A stretch of DNA of 38,815 nucleotides. Origin: a virus. The notes under the pieces were generated by a model. The model was not told where the DNA came from and did no database searches. It worked only from the letters and a program-made list of their open reading frames with translations. The DNA lies in the IMG/VR virus record IMGVR_UViG_3300042401_000745, positions 1 to 38,815 of that record. The stretch is one strand, 5' to 3'. Both the position numbers and the translations under genes were made by a program. Below are positions 30,957 through 37,915 of this stretch, one piece after another. Every line of letters starts with the position of its first letter. Within the stretch, counting starts at the first letter, position 1.

Positions 30957-31482
30957 AGATGATTTAGTTAAGCATCTTGATCAGGTTAATCAGGTAGTAG
31001 AAGAATACCTAAAGGGCAACGACCCAACGGTAATTTCAAAACAACTTGACATACCAAGACAAAGAGTAGTTACACTTATTAATGAGTGGAAGGTCATGGC
31101 ATCTGCTAACGATGCTATCCGTGCTCGTGCTAAAGAAGCCCTTGCTGCTGCCGATACACATTATAGTAAGTTAGTTTCTCGTACATACGAAGTTATTGAT
31201 GAAGCATCTATGACTAACAATCTTAGCGCAAAAACTGCTGCCATTAAACTTGTAATGGATATTGAATCTAAGCGTATTGATATGCTACAAAAGGCTGGCC
31301 TCCTTGAGAACAAGGAACTTGCAGAAGAAATGATGGAAATTGAAAAGCGACAGGAGATTCTTGTCCTTATATTAAAAGATATTGCGTCCGAATACCCACA
31401 AGTTCGTGACGAGATTATGCGTAGGCTTTCTTCATTTGCAAAAGACAACGAGGTGATTACAGTTGTCCACGATGTTCAATGA
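30946..31482 (+). CDS. Putative terminase small subunit
   Basis: The protein is 178 aa with GAAGG about 6 bases before ATG. The N-terminal helix-turn-helix (PTVISKQLDIPRQRVVTLIN) is the DNA-recognition part expected in small terminases, followed by a long helical oligomerisation region (AADTHYSKLVSRTYEVIDEA to RRLSSF). It would recognise the packaging site and recruit the large subunit, whose gene follows with a 20-base overlap. Direct adjacency to the large subunit makes this identity likely. Confidence 0.75.
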   Translation: MSTEDDLVKHLDQVNQVVEEYLKGNDPTVISKQLDIPRQRVVTLINEWKVMASANDAIRARAKEALAAADTHYSKLVSRTYEVIDEASMTNNLSAKTAAIKLVMDIESKRIDMLQKAGLLENKELAEEMMEIEKRQEILVLILKDIASEYPQVRDEIMRRLSSFAKDNEVITVVHDVQ

Positions 31483-33244
31483 TTTTCTTGAGGCACTACA
31501 AGACGATCACTTTAATGAAATGCCAGTAGATGCAAGAACATTTGTTGAGGGCGAAGCCTATTTAGGACAACCACCACTTTCTGATATTCAGTATGACATT
31601 GTTGAAGCAATGAGCCAGATATATAGAAAAGAAGATTTAATAAACATAATGGGAGAAGATGCTGGTTCAAAGTATTATGATAAGTACACAAAGAATGAAA
31701 TCATTTTGCAACTTGGCAAGGGATCTGGAAAAGACTTCACATCAACAGTAGCATGCTCATATATCGTATATAAACTCCTATGCCTTAAAGATCCAGCAAA
31801 GTATTTTGGTAAGCCATCTGGAGATGCTATCGACCTAATCAATGTTGCTATTAACGCTCAGCAAGCAAAGAACGTTTTTTTTAAAGGTTTTAAGTCAAAG
31901 ATTGAAAGATCTCCATGGTTTGTAGGAAAGTATTATGCTAAGGCTGATTCGATTGAGTTTGATAAATCAATTACTGTTTACTCTGGTCACTCAGAAAGAG
32001 AATCGCACGAGGGTTTGAATTTGCTGCTTGCAGTTCTTGATGAGATTTCTGGTTTTGCTTCTGAAGTTAATACAGGAAATGAGCAGGGAAAAACTGCTGA
32101 TAATATCTATAAGGCTTTCCGTGGATCAGTAGACTCCCGTTTCCCTGACTTAGGTAAGGTTGTTTTGCTTTCATTCCCAAGATACCCAGGAGACTTTATT
32201 TCAGAAAAGTATGACGATGTTATTGCTGAGAAAGAAGTTGTTGAAAGAACGCATAAGTTTACTATCAATCCACTACTTCCAGAAGATAGCCCAGACAACT
32301 CGTTTGAAATTTCCTGGGATGAAGATCAGATTCTTTCATATAAATATCCAGGAGTGTTTGCATTAAAAAGACCTACATGGGAAGTAAACCCCACTCGCAA
32401 GATTGATGACTTTATGATTGCATTTATGACAGACCTTGGAGATGCAATGATGCGTTTTGCATGTGTACCAACATTTGCTTCTGATGCATTTTTTAAGCAG
32501 GTAGACAAGGTAAGATCGTGTATGACACTACGCAATCCAGTAGATACATTCAAGAGGTTTGATGAATCTTTTAAGCCTGATCCAGACAAAGTTTATTATG
32601 TACATGCTGACCTTGCACAGAAACACGATAAGTGTGCAGTAGCAATTGCTCACGTAGATAAGTGGGTAAACATACAAGTCATTAATAACTATGAACAAGT
32701 AGCACCAATTGTAGTAGTAGATGCAGTAGCCTGGTGGGAACCAAAGATAGAAGGACCAGTTAATCTTTCAGAAGTTAAACAGTGGATTCAAAATCTAAGA
32801 AGGCTTGGCTTTAATATTGGCATGGTATCGTTTGACCGTTGGCAATCGTTTGATATTCAGAATGAATTAAAACAGGTTGGAATGAGAACTGATACTGTTT
32901 CTGTTGCCAAGAAACATTATGAGGATATGGCTATGCTTGTATATGAAGAAAGACTGGCTATGCCAGCAATTGAACTACTCTTTGATGAACTAACCCAGTT
33001 AAAGATTATGAAAAATAACAGAGTTGATCACCCACGAAAGAAGTCAAAGGACTTGGCAGATGCCGTGTGTGGAGCAATATTTGGGGCAATATCACATACC
33101 CCAAAAGACCAAAATATGGTGGTCGAAGTTCATACCATTAGTGATCGACCTAAGCAGGTTGACACTGGTAGAGACAATGTGATAGAATATAAACCTATGC
33201 CAGATGATGTAAAAGATTATCTGGATAGATTCAATCTACTATAA
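31463..33244 (+). CDS. terL: Terminase large subunit
   Basis: The protein is 593 aa from TTG 31463, with GAGGTG 7 bases upstream; ATG 31472 would be 3 codons shorter but has its ribosome site too far. It packages DNA into the capsid. Walker A is LGKGSGKD (about residues 83-90), Walker B is LLLAVLDEISGF (about 188-199). The C-terminal RNase H-like nuclease shows YVHADLAQKHDKCAVAIAH (about 380), SFDRWQS (about 456) and DLADAVCGAIFGA (about 531). The length is usual for the family. The 3' end contains a strong promoter. Confidence 0.95.
   Translation: MSTMFNDFLEALQDDHFNEMPVDARTFVEGEAYLGQPPLSDIQYDIVEAMSQIYRKEDLINIMGEDAGSKYYDKYTKNEIILQLGKGSGKDFTSTVACSYIVYKLLCLKDPAKYFGKPSGDAIDLINVAINAQQAKNVFFKGFKSKIERSPWFVGKYYAKADSIEFDKSITVYSGHSERESHEGLNLLLAVLDEISGFASEVNTGNEQGKTADNIYKAFRGSVDSRFPDLGKVVLLSFPRYPGDFISEKYDDVIAEKEVVERTHKFTINPLLPEDSPDNSFEISWDEDQILSYKYPGVFALKRPTWEVNPTRKIDDFMIAFMTDLGDAMMRFACVPTFASDAFFKQVDKVRSCMTLRNPVDTFKRFDESFKPDPDKVYYVHADLAQKHDKCAVAIAHVDKWVNIQVINNYEQVAPIVVVDAVAWWEPKIEGPVNLSEVKQWIQNLRRLGFNIGMVSFDRWQSFDIQNELKQVGMRTDTVSVAKKHYEDMAMLVYEERLAMPAIELLFDELTQLKIMKNNRVDHPRKKSKDLADAVCGAIFGAISHTPKDQNMVVEVHTISDRPKQVDTGRDNVIEYKPMPDDVKDYLDRFNLL
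33159..33188 (+). promoter_or_regulatory. Promoter TTGACA-N18-TAGAAT
   Basis: The -35 is at 33159-33164, the -10 at 33183-33188, with TGA at 33180-33182 as an extended element. It lies in the 3' end of the terminase gene and would start near 33195, giving a 67-base leader with AAGGAG ahead of the secreted surface protein. Confidence 0.8.
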
Positions 33245-33261
33245 ATAAGGAGAAATACCGA

Positions 33262-34389
33262 ATGAATTCATTCAAGAAGATCGCACTAGCCATGGTTGCA
33301 GCCATGACTTTGGGCACAATCGTAGCAACACCTGCAAGTGCTGCTGTAATGACAGTCGCTGTATCATTGGATACCGTAGCAAACACTACGGCATCAGCAA
33401 TTGCTACACCTGCATCATTGCCAGTGCCTGCAGACAACACAGTTGACGCTGCTGACGCACTTAAGTTCGTAGCAACAGTTGATACAGGAACATCAGTTTC
33501 TGTAACAGCAACAAATGCAACAATCGTGTCTGCACTACACACATCTGCTGCACCAGTAGGAGCAACATCAGGATCATCATCTTTGACAATTGCAACTGGT
33601 ACAGGAACAACAGCAACATTTTATGTCTACACAAAGACAACGGCAATTGGCACAGTTGTAATTAACAACGGTGGAACAACTCTTACATACTATGTACAGG
33701 GCACTGCTGGCAAGATTAATACTCTTACAGTATCTGCACCAACATCAGGTGCTGCTGGAACAAAGCAGGACATTACAGTAACTGCAACAGATACATTTGG
33801 TAACAAGGTATCAGGTAAGTCAATTACTGCAACAGTCTTTGCTGCTACAGCAACACTAGACACAGCAACAGCAACAACTGGTGCTACACTTTCAGACTTT
33901 GGAGTTGCAAAGTTTGTTGCAACACTTCCAGCAACTGGAACACGATCACTAATCACATTCGCACCTACTACTTCAACTGATGCAACATCAGCAGACGTAG
34001 TTGGACTTCCTGCTCGTGCACTTGCACCATTTGCAGAGATCGCAGTTCGTGATCTAGTCTCAGAACTTGCTGCTGAAAAGGCTGCAAAGGATGCAGCACT
34101 TGCTGCTAAGGCAATTTCAGATGCTGCAGTCGTAAAGGCTGCTGCAGATGCTGCTGCTACTAAGGTTGCTTCAGATGCTGCTCTTGCAGCAGAAAAGGCT
34201 GCTTCTGCTAAGGCACTTGCTGATGCAAAGGCTGCTTCAGATGCAGTTATCCTTGCTAAGGATGCAACTATTGCTAAGTTAACAGCAGATAATGCTGCTA
34301 CACTCAAGTCAATTAAGACTGCTTTCAATGCACTTGCAAAGAAGTGGAATGCAAAGAATCCAAAGGCAAAGGTTACTTACATTAAGTAA
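33262..34389 (+). CDS. Secreted Ala/Thr-rich surface-like protein
   Basis: The protein is 375 aa, with AAGGAG 9 bases before ATG and a promoter in the gene before it. The N-terminus is a classical signal peptide (MNSFKKIALAMVAAMTLGTI, cleavage likely after ASA at 25-27). A Thr/Ala/Val-rich strand region contains an invasin-type Ig repeat (about residues 150-255, INTLTVSAPTSGAAGTKQDI, TDTFGNKVSGKSI). The end is an Ala-rich coiled coil (about 265-350) and a basic tail ending in NPKAKVTYIK. This order resembles abundant surface proteins of low-GC freshwater Actinobacteria, so host mimicry or superinfection exclusion are possible. The host link is from memory of family appearance. A phage virion decoration role is the alternative. 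Confidence 0.75.
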   Translation: MNSFKKIALAMVAAMTLGTIVATPASAAVMTVAVSLDTVANTTASAIATPASLPVPADNTVDAADALKFVATVDTGTSVSVTATNATIVSALHTSAAPVGATSGSSSLTIATGTGTTATFYVYTKTTAIGTVVINNGGTTLTYYVQGTAGKINTLTVSAPTSGAAGTKQDITVTATDTFGNKVSGKSITATVFAATATLDTATATTGATLSDFGVAKFVATLPATGTRSLITFAPTTSTDATSADVVGLPARALAPFAEIAVRDLVSELAAEKAAKDAALAAKAISDAAVVKAAADAAATKVASDAALAAEKAASAKALADAKAASDAVILAKDATIAKLTADNAATLKSIKTAFNALAKKWNAKNPKAKVTYIK

Positions 34390-34403
34390 TTATTCCAACA
34401 ACT

Positions 34404-34436
34404 AAGGGGATTGGCTGAGCGCTAGTCCCCTTTTTT
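34404..34436 (+). terminator. Rho-independent terminator
   Basis: AAGGGGATTGGC pairs with GCTAGTCCCCTT around loop TGAGC, giving a 12-pair stem with two G-T pairs, followed by a run of six T (34431-34436). It ends the transcript of the surface protein gene. It is the only clear intrinsic terminator in the window. Confidence 0.85.
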
Positions 34437-34447
34437 GTGCAATAAAA

Positions 34448-34456
34448 TGGTATAAT
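34448..34456 (+). promoter_or_regulatory. Extended -10 promoter (TGG TATAAT)
   Basis: TATAAT at 34451-34456 has TGG directly upstream and sits just after the terminator. No -35 is recognisable. The expected start is near 34463. The AATGGTATAAT core matches the box at 18307. Confidence 0.7.
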
Positions 34457-34464
34457 CATCCTAT

Positions 34465-34479
34465 CAGACATCATGTCTG
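34465..34479. repeat. Perfect dyad at the transcription start
   Basis: CAGACAT-C-ATGTCTG is a perfect 7-bp inverted repeat with a one-base centre at about +3 to +17 of the promoter above. It could be a repressor site, or a hairpin at the 5' end of the mRNA just before the AGGGGG ribosome site. Confidence 0.6.
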
Positions 34480-34494
34480 CAAGGGGGAAAGGTA

Positions 34495-36582
34495 ATTAAA
34501 AAACTAATACGCATAGTAGCAGCCACATTGTTAGCATTTGGCTGGCTTATTATCTCCCCAGAAGGTGCTTACTCTGATGACCCCCTCACAGTTGCAGCCC
34601 AAGAAATACAAGAACTTAACAATAGTGTAGACGACCTTGGCTATCAAGATGAATTTATATCCTTAATTGAAGATGCAGAAGATAAATATGATATTGCCGT
34701 ATCTGCAAAAGAAACCCAGACTCAAACCTCTGGCCTATATAATGATGCCATTGACGCAGAAGCCACGGCACTTGAAGAAAAAGACTTAGCCCAAGCAGCA
34801 GTAGATGGACAAACAGCAACAGTAGCCACAGCACTTGAGCATAAAGATGATGCCTACGATGCACTTGGTATAGCCAATATTAATCTACAAACAGCACAGC
34901 AAGCCCTAAATAGTGCTGGTGGAACTGGTCTTTCCTACACAGTTTATAACCTATTAAGAAGTGGAAATTCAGCAGTACCTGGATCTGTAATCTGCTCAGG
35001 CACATGGAACTCAAACTATATGCAACTTCCAGTATGTCAAAATAGGTATGAAAACATTGTGGTTAAATTTGCTGGACAGATAACAGTTCCATCATGGTTT
35101 ACAACAGTAGCGTTTGCAGGATATACAGACGATGGCTTTAGAATGTATGTTGATGGACAGCCTGCTGTTAACAACTGGGTAGAGCAAGGGGTGCGGTGGA
35201 GTGCATGGTCCCCAACATATGATGTAACCGAAGACAAAACTTTAGATGTAGAGATATGGTGGTATAACGGAGGAGGCCCAGGGTCTTATCATCTTGGGTG
35301 GACAATACCTGGTGGAATGACAGGAGCAGGCTGTGACTATGCTGGAAATCCACGAGTATGGGGAGAAGACTTTAGTTGTAATTTAAATACATTCTCATCT
35401 GGACCTGGAGCAACTCAAGAACAAACCAACGATTACAACAACGCCCTTGCTGCAAGAAACTCAGCACAAGATGTGTATAATGATAAACTAAATGTTTATA
35501 ATCAATCAGTCTCAACACTTAATACTTACAATCAAACCCTGACAACTAAAACTAATAACTATAACACTGCTGTATCAAATGTAGCAATTGCGTTACAAAA
35601 TAAAGAAGATGCAGAAGATGAATATAACCAGTCAATTGTTCATTTAAATAATGCTATTAATGATGCATGGAAATATTATTATGAGCAATCAGCAAGAGAA
35701 CTTAATGCTGCAATTGCTCAAGCAGCAGCCAATGCTGCAGCCAATCAGCCTACCCCAGAACCAACACCAGAACCTTCTCCAGAACCAACTGAAGAGCCAA
35801 CAGATGAGCCAAGTCCAGAACCATCCCCAGATCCAACTGATGAGCCAACTGAAGAACCTACTCCAGAGCCTTCTCCAGAGCCTACAGTAGACCCTACAGA
35901 CCAGCCTACACCTGAACCTACCCCAGAGGAACCACCTACTCCTGAACCAACTCCAGAACCAACTGAAGAGCCTGCCCCAGAACCTTCACCAGAACCTGGG
36001 CCAGATCCAGAACCTGAAGAGAACCCATGGACTGAACCAGATGTAGAAATTACTGATGAAGTTTTAGCAGCACTTGTTCCTGAAAAAGGAACGGGAACAG
36101 AAGAGGATTTATCTAATGTTATTGCTAATCTTACAAGCAAGGATAATAAGTTAGTTATTCTTTCCCCTGAACAAATCACAGCAGTTAGCCAAACTCTCAA
36201 AGCATTAACACAAGAAGCAAAGCAAGAGGTTGCAGAAGACCTTGGCATCAAGCCTTCAGAAGTTGCACAGATTGCTGAGCAGATGAAGTCTAACCCAGCA
36301 CTTGCAGAAGCATTTGTTGAGTTTACAGACAGAGCAGAAACTGCAGGGGAGACACCAATGCCTTTTACATTAGCAGATGCAGTAACAGAAGTACAAACAG
36401 AAGCATTCTTAGCAGACCCACTTGGAGCAGTATTTGAAGTTGATGTTACAGAACTCCTATCTAATTTCTCTGAATTAGGTATGGACATGACAGATGATCA
36501 GAGAGAAAAAGCCCAGGAAGTCATTATCCCAGTAATCATTGTTTCACAGATTGCAAATGTAATGATTGGGATGAGGAGGTAA
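34495..36582 (+). CDS. Secreted PA14-domain, proline-repeat, membrane-anchored protein (ATT start)
   Basis: The protein is 695 aa if it starts at ATT 34495, preferred because AGGGGG lies 7 bases upstream and it supplies a full signal peptide (xKKLIRIVAATLLAFGWLI, cleavage near AYS at 27). The first usual codon, TTG 34528, would cut away the charged start and has no ribosome site. Domains in order: signal peptide; a helical coiled coil (to about 140); a PA14-like beta domain (about 146-276, with AGYTDDGFRMYVDGQPAVNN and LDVEIWWYNG), a fold that binds glycans; a second coiled coil; a Pro-Glu-Thr-rich repeat (about 419-508); a helical domain; and a final hydrophobic helix (VIIPVIIVSQIANVMIGMRR). 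It may be displayed on the infected cell. Genes for holin-like proteins follow. Confidence 0.75.
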   Translation: MKKLIRIVAATLLAFGWLIISPEGAYSDDPLTVAAQEIQELNNSVDDLGYQDEFISLIEDAEDKYDIAVSAKETQTQTSGLYNDAIDAEATALEEKDLAQAAVDGQTATVATALEHKDDAYDALGIANINLQTAQQALNSAGGTGLSYTVYNLLRSGNSAVPGSVICSGTWNSNYMQLPVCQNRYENIVVKFAGQITVPSWFTTVAFAGYTDDGFRMYVDGQPAVNNWVEQGVRWSAWSPTYDVTEDKTLDVEIWWYNGGGPGSYHLGWTIPGGMTGAGCDYAGNPRVWGEDFSCNLNTFSSGPGATQEQTNDYNNALAARNSAQDVYNDKLNVYNQSVSTLNTYNQTLTTKTNNYNTAVSNVAIALQNKEDAEDEYNQSIVHLNNAINDAWKYYYEQSARELNAAIAQAAANAAANQPTPEPTPEPSPEPTEEPTDEPSPEPSPDPTDEPTEEPTPEPSPEPTVDPTDQPTPEPTPEEPPTPEPTPEPTEEPAPEPSPEPGPDPEPEENPWTEPDVEITDEVLAALVPEKGTGTEEDLSNVIANLTSKDNKLVILSPEQITAVSQTLKALTQEAKQEVAEDLGIKPSEVAQIAEQMKSNPALAEAFVEFTDRAETAGETPMPFTLADAVTEVQTEAFLADPLGAVFEVDVTELLSNFSELGMDMTDDQREKAQEVIIPVIIVSQIANVMIGMRR
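35749..36018 (+). repeat. Proline-rich PEP/PTP repeat coding region
   Basis: About 90 codons of imperfect repeats built from P-T-P-E, P-S-P-E, P-T-E-E and P-T-D-E units. Such stretches form an extended, stiff, acidic linker, here joining the PA14/coiled-coil part to the C-terminal helical part. The repeat could expand or contract by slippage. Confidence 0.85.
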
Positions 36583-36584
36583 AA

Positions 36585-36791
36585 ATGAAAATAATCAAAA
36601 AAGTTGTGAAGGGATTCTTCACATGGCTTAAAGATGCAGGGGTGGAAGTGATTGCACAGGCCTTTACTCTCCTTGGCTTCTTCATCGCATGGCTAACTTT
36701 GACGGGATCAGCAAGAGACATTGTTGGTATTGCAGTACTTGCAACAACAGTAATTTGGCTAATAACAATCCCATTAAGAAAGGAGGACTAA
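36585..36791 (+). CDS. Two-helix membrane protein, holin-like
   Basis: The protein is 68 aa with AGGAGG 6 bases before ATG, only 2 bases after the previous stop. A basic N-terminus (MKIIKKVVKGF) is followed by two hydrophobic helices (about residues 22-41 and 46-64, VIAQAFTLLGFFIAWL and DIVGIAVLATTVIWLI) and a charged end (RKED). The size and topology fit a holin or antiholin. It is paired with the next gene as is common in actinophage lysis modules. Confidence 0.65.
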   Translation: MKIIKKVVKGFFTWLKDAGVEVIAQAFTLLGFFIAWLTLTGSARDIVGIAVLATTVIWLITIPLRKED

Positions 36792-36793
36792 AT

Positions 36794-37078
36794 ATGGCAA
36801 CTAAAAAGGTAGTAGAGCCTCCTAAGAAGGAGCACCCACAAAAAGCAATAACCAATATCTTAATGCGTATAATAGCAGTGTTTGCTGCTTCTGGTCTATC
36901 AGTACTTGGTGCTGGAGCAGTAGTTGGAATTGACACAGTTCAGGCAGTATTCTTAGCAGGACTATTAGGCGTAGCAACAGTCATTGAAAGACTGGCAAGG
37001 GCTTTTTTGGACGATGGAAAACTCACATTGTCAGAGATCAATGATGCGTTTAAGACGGTAGACAAAAAGGCTAATTAG
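36794..37078 (+). CDS. Putative holin
   Basis: The protein is 94 aa from ATG 36794, chosen for the AGGAGG 7 bases upstream; the longer frame from 36689 runs through the previous gene. The N-terminus is charged (residues 1-18), followed by helices at about 19-46 (ILMRIIAVFAASGLSVLG) and 49-70 (VQAVFLAGLLGVATVIERLA). A charged, soluble C-terminus follows (DDGKLTLSEINDAFKTVDKK). This is the common layout of phage holins that form the membrane pore at lysis. No endolysin gene follows directly. Confidence 0.7.
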   Translation: MATKKVVEPPKKEHPQKAITNILMRIIAVFAASGLSVLGAGAVVGIDTVQAVFLAGLLGVATVIERLARAFLDDGKLTLSEINDAFKTVDKKAN

Positions 37079-37094
37079 TCATTATTGACGGTAG

Positions 37095-37124
37095 TTGACA
37101 GCCCTCTCTGGGCAATGGTATACT
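37095..37124 (+). promoter_or_regulatory. Promoter TTGACA-N18-TATACT
   Basis: The -35 is at 37095-37100 and the -10 at 37119-37124, with TGG at 37116-37118. It is one of the best promoters in the window and should start near 37131. It lies between the arms of the inverted repeat at 37100-37150. Confidence 0.85.
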
Positions 37125-37150
37125 TAAGTATCACCTATCTGGAGAGGGCT
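37100..37150. repeat. Inverted repeat spanning the promoter and covering the ribosome site
   Basis: AGCCCTCTC (37100-37108) is the reverse complement of GAGAGGGCT (37142-37150): nine pairs and a G-T pair beyond. The right arm contains the GGAGAGGG ribosome site of the Ntn hydrolase gene. The left arm is upstream of the promoter start and so would be absent from transcripts that begin at it. Confidence 0.75.
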
Positions 37151-37155
37151 TTGTC

Positions 37156-37680
37156 ATGACCTGTATTGTTGCTTTGCGCCATGAAGATAAAATTTATATG
37201 GCTGGAGATCGTGGAGCATCAGACGATGGTGTTATTCTTTCACTTGAATCACCAAAGGTTTGGAAGGTTGGTCCATATTTAATTGGATATGCTGGCTCTA
37301 TGGACGGTGACAGAATTAGGCACAATTTTAGACCGACAGCGCCAAACATCAAAGATACAGATAAGTTTATGCATACAAAATTTATTAAAGAACTCCGTGA
37401 ATTCTATAACGAGTTTTGGATTGATACATCTAAAGAAGGAGAACTTAGTTTAATCATTGGCATTCGTGGTGAAATATATGAGCACAGTTCTGGAGATATG
37501 TCTTTATCTAAGTACTCTTTACCATATGTTTCTATTGGCTCTGGATCAGAGTACGCCTATGGTGTTTTATATGCAACAGACAAACAAAAAAATGCAAGGA
37601 ATAGAGTTAATCAGGCAGTATCTGCAGCAATTAAATTTAACCCATCGTGCATGGGACCAGTTGACATCATAAGCGCTTAG
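37156..37680 (+). CDS. Proteasome/HslV-like Ntn hydrolase
   Basis: The protein is 174 aa, with GGAGAGGG 7 bases before ATG. After loss of Met1 the protein begins TCIVALRHEDK, so Thr is the N-terminal nucleophile. Counting from this Thr, D17 falls in AGDRGA and K33 in SPKVWKV, exactly the catalytic positions of HslV and proteasome beta subunits. The later SIGSGSEYAYG matches the conserved glycine-serine turn, and the C-terminus has the usual final helix and strand (GPVDIIS). The size equals HslV (about 175). No HslU-like ATPase is encoded nearby. It would cleave peptides, perhaps alone or with a host unfoldase. It has its own strong promoter. Function in the phage is unknown. Confidence 0.85.
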   Translation: MTCIVALRHEDKIYMAGDRGASDDGVILSLESPKVWKVGPYLIGYAGSMDGDRIRHNFRPTAPNIKDTDKFMHTKFIKELREFYNEFWIDTSKEGELSLIIGIRGEIYEHSSGDMSLSKYSLPYVSIGSGSEYAYGVLYATDKQKNARNRVNQAVSAAIKFNPSCMGPVDIISA

Positions 37681-37689
37681 GAGTATACT
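37661..37689 (+). promoter_or_regulatory. Promoter TTGACA-N17-TATACT, start falls on an ATG
   Basis: The -35 is at 37661-37666 and the -10 at 37684-37689 with a 17-base spacer. It sits in the 3' end of the Ntn hydrolase gene. A start 7 bases after the -10 is exactly the A of ATG 37696, giving a leaderless message. Confidence 0.75.
37670..37679. repeat. 10-bp palindrome in the promoter spacer
   Basis: TAAGCGCTTA is a perfect palindrome between the -35 and -10 boxes above. Its position would block polymerase if bound by a dimeric repressor. It also contains the stop region of the Ntn hydrolase gene. Confidence 0.45.
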
Positions 37690-37695
37690 TAATAT

Positions 37696-37899
37696 ATGAA
37701 TCACACACACGATGATTTGTCACCTGAAGAACAAGAGTTCGGTATTTGGCTTGAAAATGGTATTGAAAGAGGATGGGTAACTCCACCGTACTGCAATACC
37801 CATGATGGCGGATACGAGTATATGGGTGAAGAAGAAATTGAGGAATGGGACCAAGGTGGTGACCCATGTTGTCATGTCGTAAGACTGATGATCTCATAA
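37696..37899 (+). CDS. Small acidic protein of unknown function
   Basis: The protein is 67 aa. It is rich in Glu, Asp and Trp (EEQEFGIWLENGIERGWVTP, MGEEEIEEWDQGGDP) with three Cys and several His (PYCNTHDGG, CCHVV) that could bind a metal. There is no signal peptide or membrane helix. The start at ATG 37696 has AGGAG 12 bases upstream, too far for good use, and coincides with the expected start of the promoter at 37661. It lies between two protease genes. The family is not recognised. Confidence 0.65.
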   Translation: MNHTHDDLSPEEQEFGIWLENGIERGWVTPPYCNTHDGGYEYMGEEEIEEWDQGGDPCCHVVRLMIS

Positions 37900-37915
37900 A
37901 TAGAAAAGGAATATA

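Noticed and set aside
31046-31076. TTGACA and TACACT inside the terminase small subunit gene
   Set aside because: The spacer is 19 bases with no TGn, and no gene start lies close downstream.
33690-34328. 212-residue minus-strand frame opposite the surface protein
   Set aside because: It is an Ala/Ser-rich mirror of the Ala-rich coiled-coil gene on the + strand and has no start signals.
35749-36018. Short repeated DNA units that might be a CRISPR or tandem repeat locus
   Set aside because: The repeats are codon-length variations encoding P-x-P-E units in frame within a gene. There are no spacers of constant length.
35745-36488. 247-residue minus-strand frame with Gly-Ser repeats
   Set aside because: It is the reverse complement of the Pro-Glu repeat of the PA14 protein, where stop codons are rare for compositional reasons.
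36689-36793. Longer start for the second holin-like gene
   Set aside because: The extra residues overlap the first holin gene in another frame, and a perfect AGGAGG lies before ATG 36794.
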